Source: CAVSRC01 sp963730325 (GTDB taxonomy: Bacteria; Pseudomonadota; Alphaproteobacteria; Rhizobiales; Kaistiaceae). Taken from it: a stretch of 64,000 bases of DNA. Position 1 is the stretch's first letter; each line of letters opens with the position of its first letter. The stretch is taken from positions 1-64,000 of the forward strand of contig CAVSRC010000010.1 of the NCBI GenBank assembly GCA_963730325.1. Reading direction: 5' to 3'. The notes under the pieces were generated by a model that saw nothing but the letters and a program-made list of their open reading frames with translations, had not been told where the DNA came from and did not search any database. The position numbers were made by a program, and so were the translations under genes. Below are positions 17,581 through 28,075 of this stretch, piece after piece.

Positions 17581-17874
17581 TCAGCGGCGCCGGTCGTCCT
17601 CGTCGTCGACGACGGCGTATTCGGTCTCGATATAGCCGGACCGGTTCTGCTGCTGCTCTTCCCAGTGCTTCTGCGCCTCGTTCAGCGCCTTCCTCAGCCG
17701 CCAGCGGCCGATGAAAAGCGCGATGGCGGCAATCGGCAGGAGGATGAGCGCCAGGCCGAGCGACAGGATGACGAGCGCGGCCGCGGCGGCGAGCCCCAGC
17801 GCGACGGCGAGCACCAGCCCGATCTGGCCGCGCCAGCCGAGCCGCGAGAACTGGAAGGATCGGTAATAGGCCAT
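17581..17874 (-). CDS. Small membrane protein with acidic tail
   Basis: The 97-residue product starts MAYYRSFQFSRLGWRGQIGL. It has two adjacent hydrophobic stretches (LVLAVALGLAAAAALVILSL and LALILLPIAAIALFIG), then a basic-amphipathic helix (RWRLRKALNEAQKHWEEQQQ) and an acidic C-terminus (VVDDEDDRRR). It is probably an inner-membrane protein with a cytoplasmic tail. I do not recognise a family. It has its own terminator and sits alone. Confidence 0.7.
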   Translation of the reverse strand: MAYYRSFQFSRLGWRGQIGLVLAVALGLAAAAALVILSLGLALILLPIAAIALFIGRWRLRKALNEAQKHWEEQQQNRSGYIETEYAVVDDEDDRRR

Positions 17875-17922
17875 GCCGGCTATGTGGCGGTCAGGGCCCG
17901 CCGCCGCAAGGCCAAAACGGTG

Positions 17923-18666
17923 TCATCCCGAAAGGCCGAGGGCGAACATCAGCCGGAAAATGGCCGGGCGGACCGCATGATTCCGCCGCTTTTCGATAGC
18001 GTCGATGACCGTTTCGGCGGCCTGTTCCACGCTCAGCTCGGGCATCACCAGAGGCAGCCGGGGTGGCAGGAACCGGCGGCTGCCCGGATTATGTTCCCAA
18101 TAGGGACTGGCGACCGGACCGAGCGTCGCCAGGGTCACGCCGATCGGCGTGTGGCGAAGCTCCGCCCGCAGGGCCTCGGCAAGCCCGCGCAGGGCAAAGC
18201 GGGCGGCGATATAGCCGCAAGCGTTCGGCCACACCATGAACGACGCCGGCGAGGTGACGAAGGCGATCTGGCCGCTGCCGCGCGCAAGCATCGCCGGCAG
18301 GAAGGCCCGTGTGACGGCAAAGGCCGCCAGATAGGGCAACTCCATCATGCTGCGGGCCTCGTCTGCCGAGGTCTCGACGAAAGGCTTCCACTGCCCGGCG
18401 CCGGCATTGTTGACCAGAACGTCGGGAACGCCGTGTCCGGCGATGATGGTCTCGGCGCGCGGCGCCACGCGGCCGGTATCGGCGAGATCGATGGCAAAGG
18501 TCGCCGCCTGGCCGCCGGCCTTGCGGATGCCGTCCGCTACCTCTTCCAGCCGCCCGGCGTTGCGCGCCAGCAGGAGCACGCTTGCCCCACGGCGCGCAAA
18601 ACCTTCCGCCACGGCGCGGCCGATGCCACTCGACGCGCCGGTCACCAGGACAAGCTTCTGGGTCAC
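17923..18666 (-). CDS. SDR-family oxidoreductase
   Basis: The 247-residue short-chain dehydrogenase shows LVTGASSGIGRAVAEG (TGxxxGIG), VLVNNAGAGQW, a serine in ITFVTSPASF and a Tyr-x3-Arg (YIAARFALRGL) where the usual active site is Tyr-x3-Lys. The Lys-to-Arg change may alter or abolish activity. The C-terminus (EKRRNHAVRPAIFRLMFALG) resembles the extended SDRs that act on lipids. It lies on the same strand as the YcaQ gene, 36 bp downstream of it, and could be co-transcribed. Confidence 0.8.
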   Translation of the reverse strand: MTQKLVLVTGASSGIGRAVAEGFARRGASVLLLARNAGRLEEVADGIRKAGGQAATFAIDLADTGRVAPRAETIIAGHGVPDVLVNNAGAGQWKPFVETSADEARSMMELPYLAAFAVTRAFLPAMLARGSGQIAFVTSPASFMVWPNACGYIAARFALRGLAEALRAELRHTPIGVTLATLGPVASPYWEHNPGSRRFLPPRLPLVMPELSVEQAAETVIDAIEKRRNHAVRPAIFRLMFALGLSG

Positions 18667-18702
18667 CTTGGTCTTCTCCTCGCCCTTGTGGGCGACGGCA
18701 GA

Positions 18703-19920
18703 TTATGGGCGCGCAAGCGCCGCGTCATCGCGGTCGGCTGCCGCATCCTGCGGCAACTGGAAGCGCGCGAAACGGTCGAGTGCCGCCTCGATCTCCTTCT
18801 TGTGGCGGCGCGCACTGCCCTTGCCGACCCAATGCCAGGCCTGGATCAGGAGCTTGTCCGCCTGCCGGTCCGCCTTGAGGTCGAGCGCCGCCACGATCTC
18901 GTCGCCGACAAGCACCGGCAGGGTGAAATAGCCGAGCTTGCGCTTGGCCTTGGGCACATAGGCCTCGAACAGGTGCTCGTAGCCGAAGAAGGCCGCCGTG
19001 CGCTTGCGCTGGATGATGAGCGGGTCGAATGGCGACAGGATGTGGGTGAGGGTGGGCGGCGCGATTGTCCCCTCGAGCACCTCCGGCCGCGCCCAGTGCT
19101 CGCCCGTGGCACCGGCGAAGGTCACCGGCACCAGCCGTCTGGCCCTGACCTCGCGCTCGATCAGCGCCTTGACGGCCGCCTTGACCCCCATCGCGCCGAG
19201 GCCGACCGGAGCGAGACCGACGATGCCCTGGCTGCGCAGCGCCCGCTCCAGCCGGTAGCGCGTGATCTCCGCCGCGCTCGCCGGCTTCGGCAGCCTCTCC
19301 CAGCCGAAATGGCGCTCCGTCAGCTCGTAGGTCTTGAGCATGCCTTCGCGCCTGGCAATGGTCAGCTCGCCGCGAAAGAAGGCCGTCTGCAAGGCCCGCT
19401 TCGATGGCTTGCGCGAGGCCCACGGGTGGTCCTTGTCGATCAGCACGTCGTCCTTGATATCCGAGATGGCAAGCGCCCCCTCGTCGCGCACGCGGCGGAC
19501 GACCTTGCGCACGTCCTTCGCCGTGACATCGGCATACCAGTGCGTTGGCTCCTTGCGCTGGCGCTTCATCTCGCCGGAAAAGAAGCGGAAGTCGGCGGTG
19601 GCGATATAGGCGAGCGCATGCGTCCAGTATTCGAACACCGTCTTCGCCACCGCCTGCGCCTGCTCCAGGTCGGCGCGGACATAGGCGGGAATGCGGTTGT
19701 GGAGGATGTGGTGATGGCAGCGCTCGATCACGTTGATCGTGTCGATCTGCACATAGCCGAGATGCGCCACCGCCCTGGCCACGGCCTCGGGCCCGGCGCC
19801 GAAGGGCTCGGCCGCGTTCAGCCGCTGCGCGTCGATCCAGATGGCCCGCGCCCGGGCCGCGGAAATCTCGACCGGGGCAGGCGGGGCGCGTCGGCGCGTC
19901 GGTTTCGGTCTGCGGGTCAC
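18703..19920 (-). CDS. YcaQ/AlkX-like DNA glycosylase family protein
   Basis: The 405-residue winged-helix protein belongs to the HTH_42/YcaQ family. It is recognisable from HLGYVQIDTINVIERCHHHI with the catalytic Q-hydrophobic-D motif (QID), HWYADVTAKDVRKVVRRV and FDPLIIQRKRTAAFFGYEHL. In E. coli YcaQ (AlkX) this QxD motif marks the glycosylase that unhooks interstrand crosslinks; the AlkZ relatives have QxQ. It is therefore likely a DNA glycosylase for bulky alkylated or crosslinked bases. A basic, proline-rich N-terminal tail precedes the domain. The neighbours do not add to this. Confidence 0.85.
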   Translation of the reverse strand: MTRRPKPTRRRAPPAPVEISAARARAIWIDAQRLNAAEPFGAGPEAVARAVAHLGYVQIDTINVIERCHHHILHNRIPAYVRADLEQAQAVAKTVFEYWTHALAYIATADFRFFSGEMKRQRKEPTHWYADVTAKDVRKVVRRVRDEGALAISDIKDDVLIDKDHPWASRKPSKRALQTAFFRGELTIARREGMLKTYELTERHFGWERLPKPASAAEITRYRLERALRSQGIVGLAPVGLGAMGVKAAVKALIEREVRARRLVPVTFAGATGEHWARPEVLEGTIAPPTLTHILSPFDPLIIQRKRTAAFFGYEHLFEAYVPKAKRKLGYFTLPVLVGDEIVAALDLKADRQADKLLIQAWHWVGKGSARRHKKEIEAALDRFARFQLPQDAAADRDDAALARP

Positions 19921-20097
19921 GGGCGGACGGAGAGCCGGGTTCGATTCGATGCGAAGCGTCGGAGTGTACCAACCTCGCGGGTCGACTCCATCGCAGGATC
20001 ACCGCAGGATACTGAGGGCAGCACATCCTGCTGACAGCCCGGAGTCAGGAGTGGTCCGGGTCCGGCCAGCAAACCGCAAAAGACAAGGGGCGATATC

Positions 20098-20787
20098 ATG
20101 AAGGTTTGCATCATCGGCGCGTCGGGCAAGCTCGGCCAATACATGGTCCAGCATTGCCTCGACCGTGGCTACGAGGTCGTCGGCGTCTGCCGGCCGGAAA
20201 GCGTTGGCAAGCTCGACCGCTTCAAGGGGAAGATCACCGTCCTGCCGGGTCGGTCGGACGAGCGCGACGTCATCCGGCAGGCCGTCGCCGGCTGCGACGG
20301 CGTGCTCACCGTGCTCGTCCCCTGGGGCGTCCAGCACTATGCGGCCGGCACCGCCCAGGCGGTGCTCGACTTTGCCGCGCCGGGCGCGCGGCTGATCTTC
20401 TCCTGCGGCTGGCACATCAGCCGCGACGGCAAGGATGTCTATTCCTGGCAGCTCAGATATCTCGTGCCCGTCGTCGGCTGGCTGGCCAAGCTCTTCCGCG
20501 CCGTCGACCTCGACGATCAGGTCGAAGCCGCACAGCGCGTCTTCGCTTCGGACACGCGCTGGACGGTGGTGCGCGGCAGCAGATCTGGAGGAGGGCGACA
20601 GCCAGGGCCTGCCGGTGTGGAGCCGCCATGTCGGCGATCCGATCCTGGCCAGCAACCGGACCCGCCGCATCGACTTCGCCTTGTTCATGGTGGAGGCGCT
20701 CACCGACGACGCGCTGGTGCAGGAAGCCCCGGCCATCGTCGGCTGCCAGACGCCATCGGCGCTGGCGCATGCGGGTAAAGCGCGCCC

Positions 20788-20791
<4 letters not shown>
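20098..20791 (+). CDS. NAD(P)-binding NmrA-like protein, one frameshift
   Basis: The N-terminal MKVCIIGASGKLGQYMVQ is a Rossmann fold with GxxGxxG. The family resembles NAD(P)H-binding/NmrA proteins (VVGVCRPESV, GCDGVLTVLV). The frame breaks near 20578, after TRWTVVRGS. The continuation DLEEGDSQGLPVWSRHV lies one frame over, explained by one extra A. The corrected gene is 231 codons. Its stop at 20789-20791 overlaps the gyrB stop on the other strand by a few bases. A ribosome site (AGGGGCG) precedes the ATG. It may act as a reductase or a redox-sensing protein. Function is not determined. Confidence 0.75.
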
Positions 20792-23208
<2,417 letters not shown>

Positions 23209-23276
23209 GCGCGATACCGTTTAAGAGCGGGGCTCGGGGAGGCGAGCTGTTGACGAGGCCGCGACAGGGCCTGAAA

Positions 23277-23306
23277 GGGCCTTTCCGGCAGGCACCGGAA
23301 AGGCCC
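23277..23306 (-). promoter_or_regulatory. Hairpin in the gyrB leader
   Basis: A perfect 12-bp inverted repeat (GGGCCTTTCCGG, 6-nt loop, CCGGAAAGGCCC) lies 70-100 bp before the gyrB ATG. On the gyrB strand a TATATA box is just upstream (about 23320-23330), so the stem would sit at or near the 5' end of the gyrB mRNA. It has no T tract long enough to be a convincing terminator. Confidence 0.55.
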
Positions 23307-23485
23307 CAGAATCATATCGTCATATATAGCATCGGCAGGGCCGGATTTCGACCGTCCGCCAGCAATTTAGCGGCATTTTGTGCGCTGCACAAACGGCCGA
23401 TTCCGGGGCTTTTGCTCTGGTGTCGCGGGCAGGGTCGATATGCTATGGCGGAGCGCCGGATTGTCGCCCCGTTTCGGAGCCCGTC

Positions 23486-24070
23486 TTGTTGCCGCTGGTC
23501 GAATCCTTCATCGCCACCTACGGGCTTGCCGTCGTCTTCCTCGGCACCCTGCTGGAGGGCGAGACGATCGCCATCATGGCCGGCTTCCTCGCCCATCAGG
23601 GGGCGATCGACGGCCGGCTGGCGCTCATCGCGGCCTTTCTCGGCGCGCTCGCCAGTGACCAGACGCTCTTTCTCGTCGGCCGCCGCTTCGCCGACCACCC
23701 CATGGTCATGCGCCAGCGCAAGCGGCCGCTTTTCGCCAAGGCACTGGCCAGGGTGGAGGCCAGTCCCACGGTCTACATCCTGATCTTCCGCTTCCTCTAC
23801 GGGCTGCGGACCGTCAGTCCGCTGGCCATCGGCGTGTCCAACGTCTCGCCGCTCAAATTCGCCATCCTCAACGCCATCGCCGCCTTCATCTGGGCGGCCG
23901 CCATGGTCGGTCTCGGCTTCGCCTTCGGCCGCACCATCGAGGCGACGCTCGGCAACTTCCATCAGATCGAGCACATCCTCATCGCCATGGTCGCCGTCGG
24001 CATCGTCTCCTTCGCTGGGCTTACCTGGCTGCACCGCCGCTTCATCCGGCGGCAGGAGGGCGGCGGTTAG
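23486..24070 (+). CDS. DedA/SNARE-associated family membrane protein
   Basis: The product of about 194 residues has the DedA core: FLGTLLEGETIAIMAGFLAH, a soluble re-entrant segment with GRRFADHPMVMRQRKRPLFA, FRFLYGLRTVSPLAIG with the conserved arginine, and FIWAAAMVGLGFAFG. DedA proteins are undecaprenyl-phosphate/lipid-translocation-linked membrane proteins. The start is uncertain: TTG at 23486 (or the adjacent TTG) begins LPLVESFIATYGLAVV, and no in-frame ATG exists near it. It lies between gyrB and recF, convergent with LysE by 3 bp. Confidence 0.83.
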   Translation: MLPLVESFIATYGLAVVFLGTLLEGETIAIMAGFLAHQGAIDGRLALIAAFLGALASDQTLFLVGRRFADHPMVMRQRKRPLFAKALARVEASPTVYILIFRFLYGLRTVSPLAIGVSNVSPLKFAILNAIAAFIWAAAMVGLGFAFGRTIEATLGNFHQIEHILIAMVAVGIVSFAGLTWLHRRFIRRQEGGG

Positions 24071-24073
24071 CCG

Positions 24074-24685
24074 TCAGCGGGCGATGATGGCGGCGGCGGC
24101 GCCGGCCATGAACGACCCGGCAATGCGGTCGAGAACCTTGCGCCGCCTTGGCGTGGCGAGGAAGGTGCGGGCGCGCCCGGCAAGCGCCGCATAGGCGCCG
24201 ATGACCACCGTCAGCACGACCGCGACGATGCCGATCATGGCGAGATATTCCGCCAGCCCGACCGTGCGCAGGTCGATCAGGGCCGGCAGCAGGGCGAGAT
24301 AGAAGACCATCACCTTGGGATTGCCGAGCGTGATCGACAGGCCGGCGAGGAAGACGTGGGCGGCCGAGCCGCGCGGGCGGGCCGCCGCCGGCTCCTGCTC
24401 CGGCCGGCTCAGCCACAGGCGAATGGCCAGGAAGATGAGATAGGCCGCGCCCAGAAAGCGAATGATGACAAAGACTTCGCCGAATGTCGCGGCGAGCGCC
24501 GCAAGCCCGCCAATGGCGGCGGAAATATAGATGATGTCGCCGAGGATGAGCCCGCCAATGATCGGCAGCGTGCGGCGAAAGCCCGTCGAGAGCGCGCGTG
24601 CCACAACGGCCGCCACGCCCGGGCCGGGGCTCGCCACGGCGATGGTGAGCGCCACGGCGAAGGTCAGGAGATGGGCGATGTTCAT
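24074..24685 (-). CDS. LysE/RhtB-family amino-acid exporter
   Basis: The 203-residue membrane protein has the LysE-family N-terminus (FAVALTIAVASPGPGVAAVV with the conserved SPGP), then GFRRTLPIIGGLILGDIIYI and FLAGLSITLGNPKVMVFYLA with the typical NPK. Six helices are predicted by eye. It exports amino acids or similar compounds. It starts 24 bp after the recF stop on the same strand and may be co-transcribed with recF. Confidence 0.88.
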   Translation of the reverse strand: MNIAHLLTFAVALTIAVASPGPGVAAVVARALSTGFRRTLPIIGGLILGDIIYISAAIGGLAALAATFGEVFVIIRFLGAAYLIFLAIRLWLSRPEQEPAAARPRGSAAHVFLAGLSITLGNPKVMVFYLALLPALIDLRTVGLAEYLAMIGIVAVVLTVVIGAYAALAGRARTFLATPRRRKVLDRIAGSFMAGAAAAIIAR

Positions 24686-24709
24686 GGGGGCATGGCTTAG
24701 CCCCGATCG

Positions 24710-25906
24710 TCATGCCGGGGAAGGGGTGACCCGCCCCTCGGCGACGCTGAGATGCTGCGCCCGCTCGCCGAACGGGGCGAAGACGGCCGCATCGGTGCCG
24801 GTCAGGAAGGCCTGGCAGCCGAGATCGTCGAGCACGGCAAAGAGCGCGGCGCGCCGCTCGGCGTCGAGATGGGCGGCGATCTCGTCGAGCAGCACCAGCG
24901 GCGTCTCGCCTGACAGGCGTGTTGCCAGCCGCGCCTGGGCGAGGATGAGGCCGATCAGCAGCGCCTTCTGCTCACCGGTCGAGCAGATCTCGGCGGCCGC
25001 CTGCTTGGGCCCGTGGCGCACCCTGAGGTCGGAGAGGTGCGGGCCGCTGAGCGTCCGTCCGGCGCTGGCATCGCGCGGCCGCTCGCCGGCAAGGTCGGCG
25101 GCGTAGATCTCCTCCGCGTGGCTCGCCGAGTTCCCGTCGAGCAGGTGCTCGAGCATGCCTTCAAGCGCGATCTCAGCCGCCGGAAAGGGCGCCGCCACGT
25201 CGCCTTCCGCGATGAGCGCCACCGTCAGGCCCGCCCATTCGCGCCGCGCCGCGGCGATGGCCGTGCCCAGTTCCGCCATCTCGCGCTCGATGGCGTCGAG
25301 CCAGCGTCCGTCCGGTGACGGTTCGCTGAGCAGCCGGTTGCGCCCGCGCATCGCCTTCTCGAAGGCGTTGACCCGCGTGCCGTGGCCGCGGTCGATGGCC
25401 AGCACCGCCCGGTCGAGGAAACGCCGCCGGTCGGCGGCCGGTCCGGTGAAGAGCCCGTCCATGGAGGGCGTCAGCCAGACGACACGAAGATGATCGAGGA
25501 GCGCGTCGGGCGAGCGCGCCGGCGCCCGGTTGACCCTGACCGAACGGCGGCTTTCCGGGCCTTCCGGTGTCATGGCGATGCCGGTGCCGAGGTCGACCGC
25601 GCCGGCGGCGTTTTCCACCGTCACCGCCACCGCCCAGCTGCCGTCTCCCGGCTGCCGGGCCACCGCGTCGAGGCGGGCACGGCGCAGGCCCCGGCCCGGC
25701 GACAGGAAGGACACGGCTTCCAGCAGGTTGGTCTTGCCGGCGCCGTTCGGCCCGGTCAGCACCACCGGCCGCCCGTCGAGCGCCAGCGCCAGCGCGCCAT
25801 AGTTGCGGAAGCTCGTCAGCTTCAGCGCGGTCACCGCGGCGCGGCCGCTGCGGTCGCGGCTGGCAGTGTCCGGCGTCTGGTTGTTCGATGCATCCAAGGC
25901 GTTCAC
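24710..25906 (-). CDS. recF: DNA replication/repair protein RecF
   Basis: The RecF ATPase has Walker A VVLTGPNGAGKTNLLE, the fold-typical LKLTSFRNYGALALALDG before it, the signature STGEQKALLIGLILAQARL and Walker B PLVLLDEIAAHLDAERR. RecF loads RecA at gaps with RecO and RecR. GTG at 25906 (VNALDASNNQ) is preferred because GGCGGA lies just upstream; the frame extends 28 codons further. About 23 residues precede the conserved LKLTSFRNY even so, longer than E. coli RecF. It is divergent from the DUF930 gene and on the same strand as LysE. dnaN is not adjacent, unlike the classical dnaN-recF-gyrB order. Confidence 0.93.
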   Translation of the reverse strand: MNALDASNNQTPDTASRDRSGRAAVTALKLTSFRNYGALALALDGRPVVLTGPNGAGKTNLLEAVSFLSPGRGLRRARLDAVARQPGDGSWAVAVTVENAAGAVDLGTGIAMTPEGPESRRSVRVNRAPARSPDALLDHLRVVWLTPSMDGLFTGPAADRRRFLDRAVLAIDRGHGTRVNAFEKAMRGRNRLLSEPSPDGRWLDAIEREMAELGTAIAAARREWAGLTVALIAEGDVAAPFPAAEIALEGMLEHLLDGNSASHAEEIYAADLAGERPRDASAGRTLSGPHLSDLRVRHGPKQAAAEICSTGEQKALLIGLILAQARLATRLSGETPLVLLDEIAAHLDAERRAALFAVLDDLGCQAFLTGTDAAVFAPFGERAQHLSVAEGRVTPSPA

Positions 25907-26053
25907 TCCGCCGGCGGCCGCGCGCCGCGGCCCGGCAGGCGGTGGCCGCAATTTCGGCGATTTGAAAGCGACATTTGCAGCACGGATCAACGATGGGCAA
26001 GGGCCGAGGGCGGCGCGCTATCGTGCCGGGGAGTGCCGGGCGGCGCGCGAGTG

Positions 26054-26695
26054 ATGTTTGAAGAGGCGGTTCCCTGGAGATTGACGGCAGAAACGGCGCG
26101 GAGCGTTGCCGCCTCCTTCCTGCTTCACGCCCTCGTCGCGTTCGCCATCCTGACCATGTGGGCCGCCCCGCCGCCGCCCGCCCCGCTCGAGGAGAGCATT
26201 CCCGTCACCATGCTGACGCCGGCGGAGCTTGACGCTCTGCTCAATGCGGAGCGGCCCGAGATGGCACGCCCGCAGCCGCGTCCCCAGCCAACGCCGGAGG
26301 CGCCGCCGTCCCTCATCCACGCCACCACCATCCTCTCCGGCCGCACCCTCGCACTGCCAATGAACCGCAAGGCGATGGCCGAGCTGCCCAGCCTCAACCC
26401 GACCGAGCGCATGATCCAGCTCTGCAACATCGAGGCGCTGGAGCAGGTGGCGCGCCTGCGCGCCGATTTCTCGCCCGAGATAGTCAGCGCCTATGCCCTG
26501 AAGGCACTGGCAATCGGCCCCGACACGGTCGAGGCCGACGGGGCTGCAGTGCGCAGCGGCGACGACTGGTACACGCTCAGATATCGCTGCCGTCTTTCAC
26601 CCGGACACGGCACCGTGGTGGCCTTTGATTTCCTGGCCGGCGACCGGCTACCGGCGGCGCGCGTCGAGGAACTCGGCCTGCCGGTCGGCAAGTGA
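26054..26695 (+). CDS. DUF930 domain protein, membrane-anchored
   Basis: The 213-residue product has one N-terminal TM helix (VAASFLLHALVAFAILTMWA), a proline-rich linker (PQPRPQPTPEAPP) like those of TonB-type proteins, and a periplasmic domain with LNPTERMIQLCNIEALEQV and DWYTLRYRCRLSPG. This matches the DUF930 family, found mostly in Hyphomicrobiales. Two cysteines (about residues 118 and 181) could form a disulfide. Function is unknown. It is divergent from recF. Confidence 0.78.
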   Translation: MFEEAVPWRLTAETARSVAASFLLHALVAFAILTMWAAPPPPAPLEESIPVTMLTPAELDALLNAERPEMARPQPRPQPTPEAPPSLIHATTILSGRTLALPMNRKAMAELPSLNPTERMIQLCNIEALEQVARLRADFSPEIVSAYALKALAIGPDTVEADGAAVRSGDDWYTLRYRCRLSPGHGTVVAFDFLAGDRLPAARVEELGLPVGK

Positions 26696-26773
26696 CCGCC
26701 GGCCGGGTCTTGCGAGGATTCGCGACGCAGCCCATATTGGGCGTCCCATCAACAAACGAAAGGAGGTGATCCA

Positions 26774-26848
26774 GTGTCTCATTGTCATACGCCGCGTGCG
26801 GCGGACCGGACCTGGAATCCCGCCTCTGGCGAGGGTTGCGCCTCCTAG
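26774..26848 (+). CDS. Putative 24-residue peptide with extended Shine-Dalgarno
   Basis: GTG at 26774 opens a 24-codon frame ending ...TWNPASGEGCAS and TAG. Positions 26759-26774 (AAAGGAGGTGATCCAG) are complementary to 16 nt at the 16S rRNA 3' end, far beyond a normal ribosome site, with 7 nt between GGAGG and GTG. CCTCCT at 26841-26846, overlapping the stop codon, could pair with the ribosome site. The peptide's W, G and C content and the absence of wasted codons suggest real coding, but so short a frame could also be chance in a regulatory RNA. Two hairpins follow. No function is known to me. The 317-bp gap 26696-27012 contains only this element and those hairpins. Confidence 0.5.
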   Translation: MSHCHTPRAADRTWNPASGEGCAS

Positions 26849-26866
26849 GCGTTTGAAGGTCTTTGC

Positions 26867-26918
26867 GTCCGCGCCAATGCGGACCGACAATGGAAGGGCC
26901 GCCCCCGGGCGGCCCTTC
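26867..26918 (+). other. Two hairpins after the 24-codon frame
   Basis: The first hairpin is GTCCGC-GCCAAT-GCGGAC (26867-26884). The second has a 12-bp GC stem, 26893-26904 pairing with 26907-26918. No T run follows, so intrinsic termination is not clear. Together with the tiny frame upstream they make a compact structured RNA of about 170 nt. Confidence 0.5.
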
Positions 26919-27012
26919 GCATGTCCGGGATCGAGTCCGGCCTTGGAAAAACGTCCCGCTCCTTGTCGCGCGTCAAAGAAGGCCGGCGCTCTCTCTGGCT
27001 ATCGTCACGGCT

Positions 27013-27273
27013 ATGAGCAGCCGCGCCGAAACCGACAGCCCGCATCGCCAGACCCCTGTCTGCACCATCATGAAGCTGTGGCCAGAGACGATCAGGCTGT
27101 TCCTGGCGCGCCGCATGGCCTGCGTCGGCTGTCCGGTGGGCGGGCTGCATACGCTGGAAGAGGCCTGTGCCGAGCACAAGGTCGCGCTCGATCCGCTGCT
27201 TGCCGAGATCCGGCAGGTCGCTACGACGATTCCGGCCCGCTATCCTGAGCCTGGCTTCCCTCCGCCAGCATGA
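27013..27273 (+). CDS. DUF1858 hybrid-cluster-associated redox disulfide protein
   Basis: The 86-residue protein contains MKLWPETIRLFLARRMACVG and then CPVGGLHTLEEACAEHKV. That is the CxxC-type redox disulfide domain often found beside hybrid cluster protein and nitrosative-stress genes. The pattern (CVGC) suggests a disulfide oxidoreductase or a cysteine-based sensor. The ATG at 27013 is followed by AETDSPHRQTPVC. Its last 53 bp overlap the 3' end of the Crp/Fnr gene on the opposite strand, an unusually large tail-to-tail overlap. Position suggests a role in NO or nitrite metabolism with the regulator and nirK. Confidence 0.83.
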   Translation: MSSRAETDSPHRQTPVCTIMKLWPETIRLFLARRMACVGCPVGGLHTLEEACAEHKVALDPLLAEIRQVATTIPARYPEPGFPPPA

Positions 27274-27946
27274 ACAGGCGGTGCGGGTCGTTGACCGCCA
27301 CGCGCCTGCGGCCGAGCGTCACCATCCCCTTCTGCTGCCAGCCGCTCATCACCCGGCTCACCGTATGCAGGGTCGTGCCGGACATCTCGGCGATGTCTTC
27401 GCGGGTGACCGGAAAGTCGATTTCGATTCCCTTGTCCGTCTTGCGTCCGGCCTGGTTCACCAGCCTGAGAATCGCATGCGCGATGCGCCGCTCCACCGCC
27501 TCGGTCGATAGCTCGCGGACGCGCGTGTTCGCGTCCTGCAGCCGCCGCCCGACCGTTTGCATCGCCCCCACCGCGAAGGCCGGATTGCGCCCGATGAAGG
27601 CTTCCCATTGGCCCACCGGCCAGACCAGCGCCAGGCTCTCCACCACGGCGATCGCCGTCCCCGGATAATCGGGCCTGCGCACCGCCGGTGCGATGCCGAA
27701 GAGGTCGCCCGGATTGATGTGGCGGACGACGATCTGCTGCCCGTCGGGCGTGGTCTGCTGAACCCTCAGGCGGCCGTTGAGCAGCAGGAAGAACTCCTTC
27801 GCCGGGGCGCCCTGGCGGAAGACGGCGGTCCCCTCCGCCAGCCGCCGCGGGCGGGCCGTCGCCAGTACCGCGTCGATGTCCTCGGCCGGGACGTCTTTGA
27901 ATATCTCGAAATCGCTAACTAACGAGCGGTCGATCGGCGCAGCCAT
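27221..27946 (-). CDS. Crp/Fnr-family regulator (NnrR/Dnr-like)
   Basis: The 241-residue protein has an N-terminal cyclic-nucleotide-binding-like fold (FFLLLNGRLRVQQTTPDGQQ, HINPGDLFGIAPAV). The C-terminal HTH includes ITREDIAEMSGTTLHTVSR-like sequence (TREDIAEMSGTTLHTVSRVM). It lacks the N-terminal cysteine cluster of true Fnr, which points to a NO-responsive NnrR/Dnr-type or cyclic-nucleotide-independent regulator. It lies divergently upstream of nirK with a TTG-N8-CAA box between them, so it is the natural regulator of nirK and of the pseudoazurin gene. It probably controls itself too, because the box lies about 55 bp from its start. Confidence 0.87.
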   Translation of the reverse strand: MAAPIDRSLVSDFEIFKDVPAEDIDAVLATARPRRLAEGTAVFRQGAPAKEFFLLLNGRLRVQQTTPDGQQIVVRHINPGDLFGIAPAVRRPDYPGTAIAVVESLALVWPVGQWEAFIGRNPAFAVGAMQTVGRRLQDANTRVRELSTEAVERRIAHAILRLVNQAGRKTDKGIEIDFPVTREDIAEMSGTTLHTVSRVMSGWQQKGMVTLGRRRVAVNDPHRLFMLAEGSQAQDSGPESS

Positions 27947-27997
27947 GGCTCAGGCTCCTGGCCGTTGCCGCCGGCCGGCAGGTAATCGCGTCGCTCT

Positions 27998-28011
27998 TTG
28001 TTGGCGCACAA
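27998..28011. promoter_or_regulatory. TTG-N8-CAA box upstream of nirK
   Basis: TTGTTGGCGCACAA matches the Fnr/NnrR-type half sites TTG-N8-CAA, extended to CTTTG...CAAAG. Centred near 28004.5, it lies about 71 bp before the nirK ATG and 58 bp before the divergent regulator start. A class II position near -41.5 would put transcription start near 28046. Confidence 0.7.
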
Positions 28012-28075
28012 AGAAGAGGGAAGCCGGCAGGTGCATGGTGCGCCCATAAAACACACCAACATGAGGATTGGAACC

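Noticed and set aside
17473..20034. Very long plus-strand reading frame
   Set aside because: It is antisense to two well-supported genes (SDR and YcaQ-like) and its composition is that of a high-GC shadow frame.
24710..26054. Replication origin near recF
   Set aside because: No dnaA or dnaN and no cluster of DnaA boxes or AT-rich unwinding region is visible.
26758..26774. Remnant of a 16S rRNA gene on the minus strand
   Set aside because: Only the final 16-17 nt match; the helix 45 region that should precede them is absent, so it is better read as an extended ribosome site on the plus strand.
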